Below, piece by piece: positions 4,509-6,103 of a stretch of DNA of 6,103 bases. The notes beneath the pieces are model-generated. The model was not told the DNA's origin and searched no databases. It worked only from the letters and a program-made list of their open reading frames with translations. Position 1 is the first letter of the stretch. Every line of letters starts with the position of its first letter. Origin of the DNA: DASTGO01 sp035719045 (GTDB lineage: Bacteria > Actinomycetota > Actinomycetes > Actinomycetales > Kineosporiaceae); assembly GCA_035719045.1 (NCBI GenBank), contig DASTGO010000529.1, positions 1 through 6,103 on the forward strand, given 5' to 3'. The position numbers and the translations under genes were made by a program.

Positions 4509-5875
4509 CCGAGAGCGTCCTCCAGCGGCAGCTGAGGCGGCTGCAGCTGTGCCTGGACCACCCGCCCGACCAAGCAGCCTGGACCGAGTTCGTCCAGGCG
4601 ATCGAGGCGACCTACACCGGTTATGAGCAGGACCGCTACCTGCTCGAACGTGCCCTGTCGATCTCGAACGAGGAACTGCACGACCTCGACGAGGCTCTGC
4701 GCCGCGACCGGGAACGGCTCCGCGCCGTGATCAACGCCATCGACGTCGGACTGATCATCCTCACCGCCGACCTCGACGTGGGGCTGGCCAACCCCGAGGC
4801 CGCCCGGATCATCGGCGCGACCACCGCGCAACTGCGCTCCTGGACCGGGACCGACCTGCTCTCCTGCGGCGAAGCCGACACCCGGGTGCACCAACTGCTG
4901 CAGGCGCTCACGCCCGCCTCCGCCCATCCGCCCACGCGCACCGGCCTGCACGACGCGCGCCTGCGGGGGATCGACGGACGGATCGTGCCGGTCTCGATCA
5001 GCGTGGTCCCGGTGCAGGACGTCGACACCGCACTCGGAGCGGTCGTGGTGCTGCGCGATCTGTCGGCGCAACGCCAGCTGGAGGCGGAACTGCGCCAGGC
5101 GCAGAAACTCGAGGCGGTGGGCCGGCTCGCGTCCGGGATCGCGCACGAACTGAACACCCCGATCCAGTTCATCGGCGACAACATCCGCTTCCTCCACGAC
5201 TGCCTGCCCGACCTGCTCACCGCGGTCAGGGCATCCGGTGACGACCTCACCTACCTGGTCGAGGACCTGCCCGAGGCCGTGGACCAGTCCCTGGAAGGCG
5301 TGGCCCGGGTCACCTCCACCGTCCGGGCGATGAAGTCCTTCGTCCACCCCGGCAGCGCCGACCCGACCACCGCCGACCTCAACCAGGCGCTGCGGGACAC
5401 CGTGACCGTGGCGGGGTATGAGCTCAAGGACGTGGCGGACGTCGAGTTGGTGCTGGGCGAGCTGCCGCCGGTCCGGTGCCTCATCCATGACCTCAAGCAG
5501 GTCTTCCTCAACCTCCTGGTGAACGCCGCGCATGCGGTCGCGGACCGGCAGCGGGTCCGGGAAGGCGCCGGGCACGTCGTCGTCCGCACCCGCGTCGACG
5601 GTGAGGACGCCGTGGTCGAGATCAGCGACAACGGCTGTGGGATCCCCGACGAGGTCGCCGACCGGGTCTTCGAGCCGTTCTTCACCACCAAGGAAGTCGG
5701 GCGCGGCAGCGGACTCGGCCTCACGCTGGCACGATCCATCATCCTCGAGTCGCACCACGGCACGATCGACGTCCGGTCCCAGCCGATGGTCGGGACCACG
5801 TTGACCGTCCGCCTCCCGATCCGCGGCAGCCGGCCCCAGAACACCACGGCACCAAGGCCGACAGCATCGGCATAG
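4505..5875 (+). CDS. Soluble PAS-domain sensor histidine kinase, partner of the FIST protein
   Basis: The protein has 456 residues, and its ATG overlaps the FIST stop by 4 bases. The N-terminal part (1-75; LQRQLRRLQL, AYEQDRYLLERAL-like YEQDRYLLERALSISNEEL) is a helical, coiled-coil-like leader that I recall from kinases linked to FIST proteins. A PAS domain covers about 70-185 (LRAVINAIDVGLIILTADLD; VVVLRDLSAQR). The DHp domain, about 197-280, has the H-box GRLASGIAHELNTPIQFIGD with phospho-acceptor H214. The ATPase domain, about 325-438, has N-box LNLLVNAAHAV (N340), G1 DNGCGIP (D375, G377), F-box EPFFTTK and G2 GRGSGLGL (399-405). All catalytic motifs are intact. No transmembrane segment or receiver domain is seen, so it should be cytoplasmic and pass phosphate to a separate response regulator, which is not in the window. 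The HELNTPIQFIGDN type is common in proteobacterial and myxobacterial kinases. The C-terminal 16 residues look disordered. Confidence 0.95.
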   Translation: MTESVLQRQLRRLQLCLDHPPDQAAWTEFVQAIEATYTGYEQDRYLLERALSISNEELHDLDEALRRDRERLRAVINAIDVGLIILTADLDVGLANPEAARIIGATTAQLRSWTGTDLLSCGEADTRVHQLLQALTPASAHPPTRTGLHDARLRGIDGRIVPVSISVVPVQDVDTALGAVVVLRDLSAQRQLEAELRQAQKLEAVGRLASGIAHELNTPIQFIGDNIRFLHDCLPDLLTAVRASGDDLTYLVEDLPEAVDQSLEGVARVTSTVRAMKSFVHPGSADPTTADLNQALRDTVTVAGYELKDVADVELVLGELPPVRCLIHDLKQVFLNLLVNAAHAVADRQRVREGAGHVVVRTRVDGEDAVVEISDNGCGIPDEVADRVFEPFFTTKEVGRGSGLGLTLARSIILESHHGTIDVRSQPMVGTTLTVRLPIRGSRPQNTTAPRPTASA

Positions 5876-5903
5876 GCGGGGCGCCGGGTGCCGGGACCCC
5901 GCC
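5875..5903. terminator. Possible hairpin terminator after the histidine kinase gene
   Basis: GGCGGGG (5875-5881) pairs with CCCCGCC (5897-5903). The 15-base interior holds a small CCGG-GTG-CCGG hairpin, so the whole can fold into one long stem-loop starting at the stop codon's last base. A competing stem CCGCC/GGCGG uses 5899-5915. No U-tract is present. Only about 80 bases separate the kinase from the next start, so it may be partial attenuation or no terminator at all. Confidence 0.4.
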
Positions 5904-5945
5904 GGACCACGGCGGTGGGCGGGCCGACGGCTACGGTTGGCCGCA

Positions 5946-5954
5946 GGGAGGTGA
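5946..5954 (+). promoter_or_regulatory. Strong Shine-Dalgarno deciding the start of the last gene
   Basis: GGGAGGTGA is nearly a full complement of the 16S rRNA 3' end. It leaves 6 bases from GGGAGG to the GTG at 5958 and 12 to the ATG at 5964, so GTG is the preferred start. A TACGGT hexamer at 5932-5937 could be a -10 but has no fitting -35 element. Confidence 0.65.
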
Positions 5955-5957
5955 CGG

Positions 5958-6103
5958 GTGGCCATGGACTCGACCGAGGTGCGCGGCGCGGGGACACCCG
6001 CATCCGCTGCGCCCGTCCCGGCGGGTGCCGCGGGACCCGCAGCACCGGCCGCGCCCGGTCCGGCGCGGGGGACGGCCCGGCTGCGGCGGGCCCGGCGGAC
6101 CAC
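5958..6103 (+). CDS. Unidentified Ala/Pro-rich protein, N-terminal 48 residues only (runs off window)
   Basis: From GTG at 5958 the frame stays open to the end of the window. The visible protein begins MAMDSTEVRGAG, continues as a low-complexity Ala/Pro/Gly stretch (about 11-37; PASAAPVPAGAAGPAAPAAP) and turns strongly basic (RGTARLRRARRT, 37-48). This pattern often precedes the first membrane segment of an actinobacterial membrane protein, with the basic residues on the cytoplasmic side, but the segment itself is not visible and this is inference. It shows no receiver-domain sequence so far, so it cannot be called the response regulator of the kinase upstream. The alternative start is the ATG at 5964. 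Confidence 0.6.
   Translation, partial: MAMDSTEVRGAGTPASAAPVPAGAAGPAAPAAPGPARGTARLRRARRT

Noticed and set aside
5932..5937. TACGGT as a -10 element for the last gene
   Set aside because: It fits TAnnnT, but no -35-like sequence lies at 16-19 bases upstream. Too weak to list as a promoter.
4418..6103. Very long minus-strand open frame (561 codons) opposite the histidine kinase and the end of FIST
   Set aside because: It is antisense to a kinase with all conserved motifs. Its translation is low-complexity Gly/Arg/Pro/Val with no domain, which is normal for the opposite strand in GC-rich genes.
1..6103. CRISPR array, tRNA, rRNA, insertion sequence or prophage sequence
   Set aside because: No regularly spaced repeats, no cloverleaf-like segment, and no transposase, integrase or phage-like protein was found on either strand. 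The only tandem repeat is the single 14-bp duplication.

Overview
The window is very GC-rich, with third codon positions almost always G or C, GTG used as a start codon, and strong GGAGG-type ribosome binding sites. The gene families point the same way: a PucR-type regulator, an Rv1733c-family membrane protein, a PASTA lipoprotein and an amidase resembling mycobacterial Rv3717/Ami1. Together these suggest a high-GC actinobacterium, probably of the Streptomyces/Kitasatospora/Streptacidiphilus kind. The genus cannot be fixed from the sequence. No mobile element, CRISPR array, tRNA or rRNA was seen, and no stretch over 300 bases lacks a gene.

Layout, left to right: (1) the C-terminal part of a PucR/CdaR-family transcription regulator (+), cut by the left edge; (2) convergent to it, a lipoprotein N-acetylmuramoyl-L-alanine amidase (-), the two genes ending in a shared palindrome that holds both stop codons; (3) a divergent intergenic region with a DosR/OsdR-like palindrome, followed by an Rv1733c-family protein with two membrane segments (+); (4) a strong 11-bp-stem terminator and a 14-bp tandem repeat between this gene and a convergent PASTA-repeat lipoprotein (-); (5) a 238-base divergent region with promoter-like elements; (6) a FIST-domain sensor protein (+) whose stop overlaps the start (ATGA) of a soluble PAS-containing histidine kinase (+); (7) a possible hairpin terminator, then the first 48 codons of an unidentified Ala/Pro-rich protein (+) running off the right edge.

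Two functional themes stand out. The two minus-strand genes encode lipoproteins expected outside the membrane and directed at peptidoglycan: a zinc amidase and a two-repeat PASTA protein. They are separate transcription units, because the Rv1733c-type gene lies between them on the other strand. The FIST protein and the histidine kinase form a translationally coupled pair in which a free-standing, apparently cytoplasmic sensor is made together with a soluble kinase. No response regulator is visible in the window, so the output is unknown. Nothing here is clearly a wholly new system. The FIST-kinase pair and the possible hypoxia/NO-type operator ahead of the Rv1733c homologue are the points most worth following.
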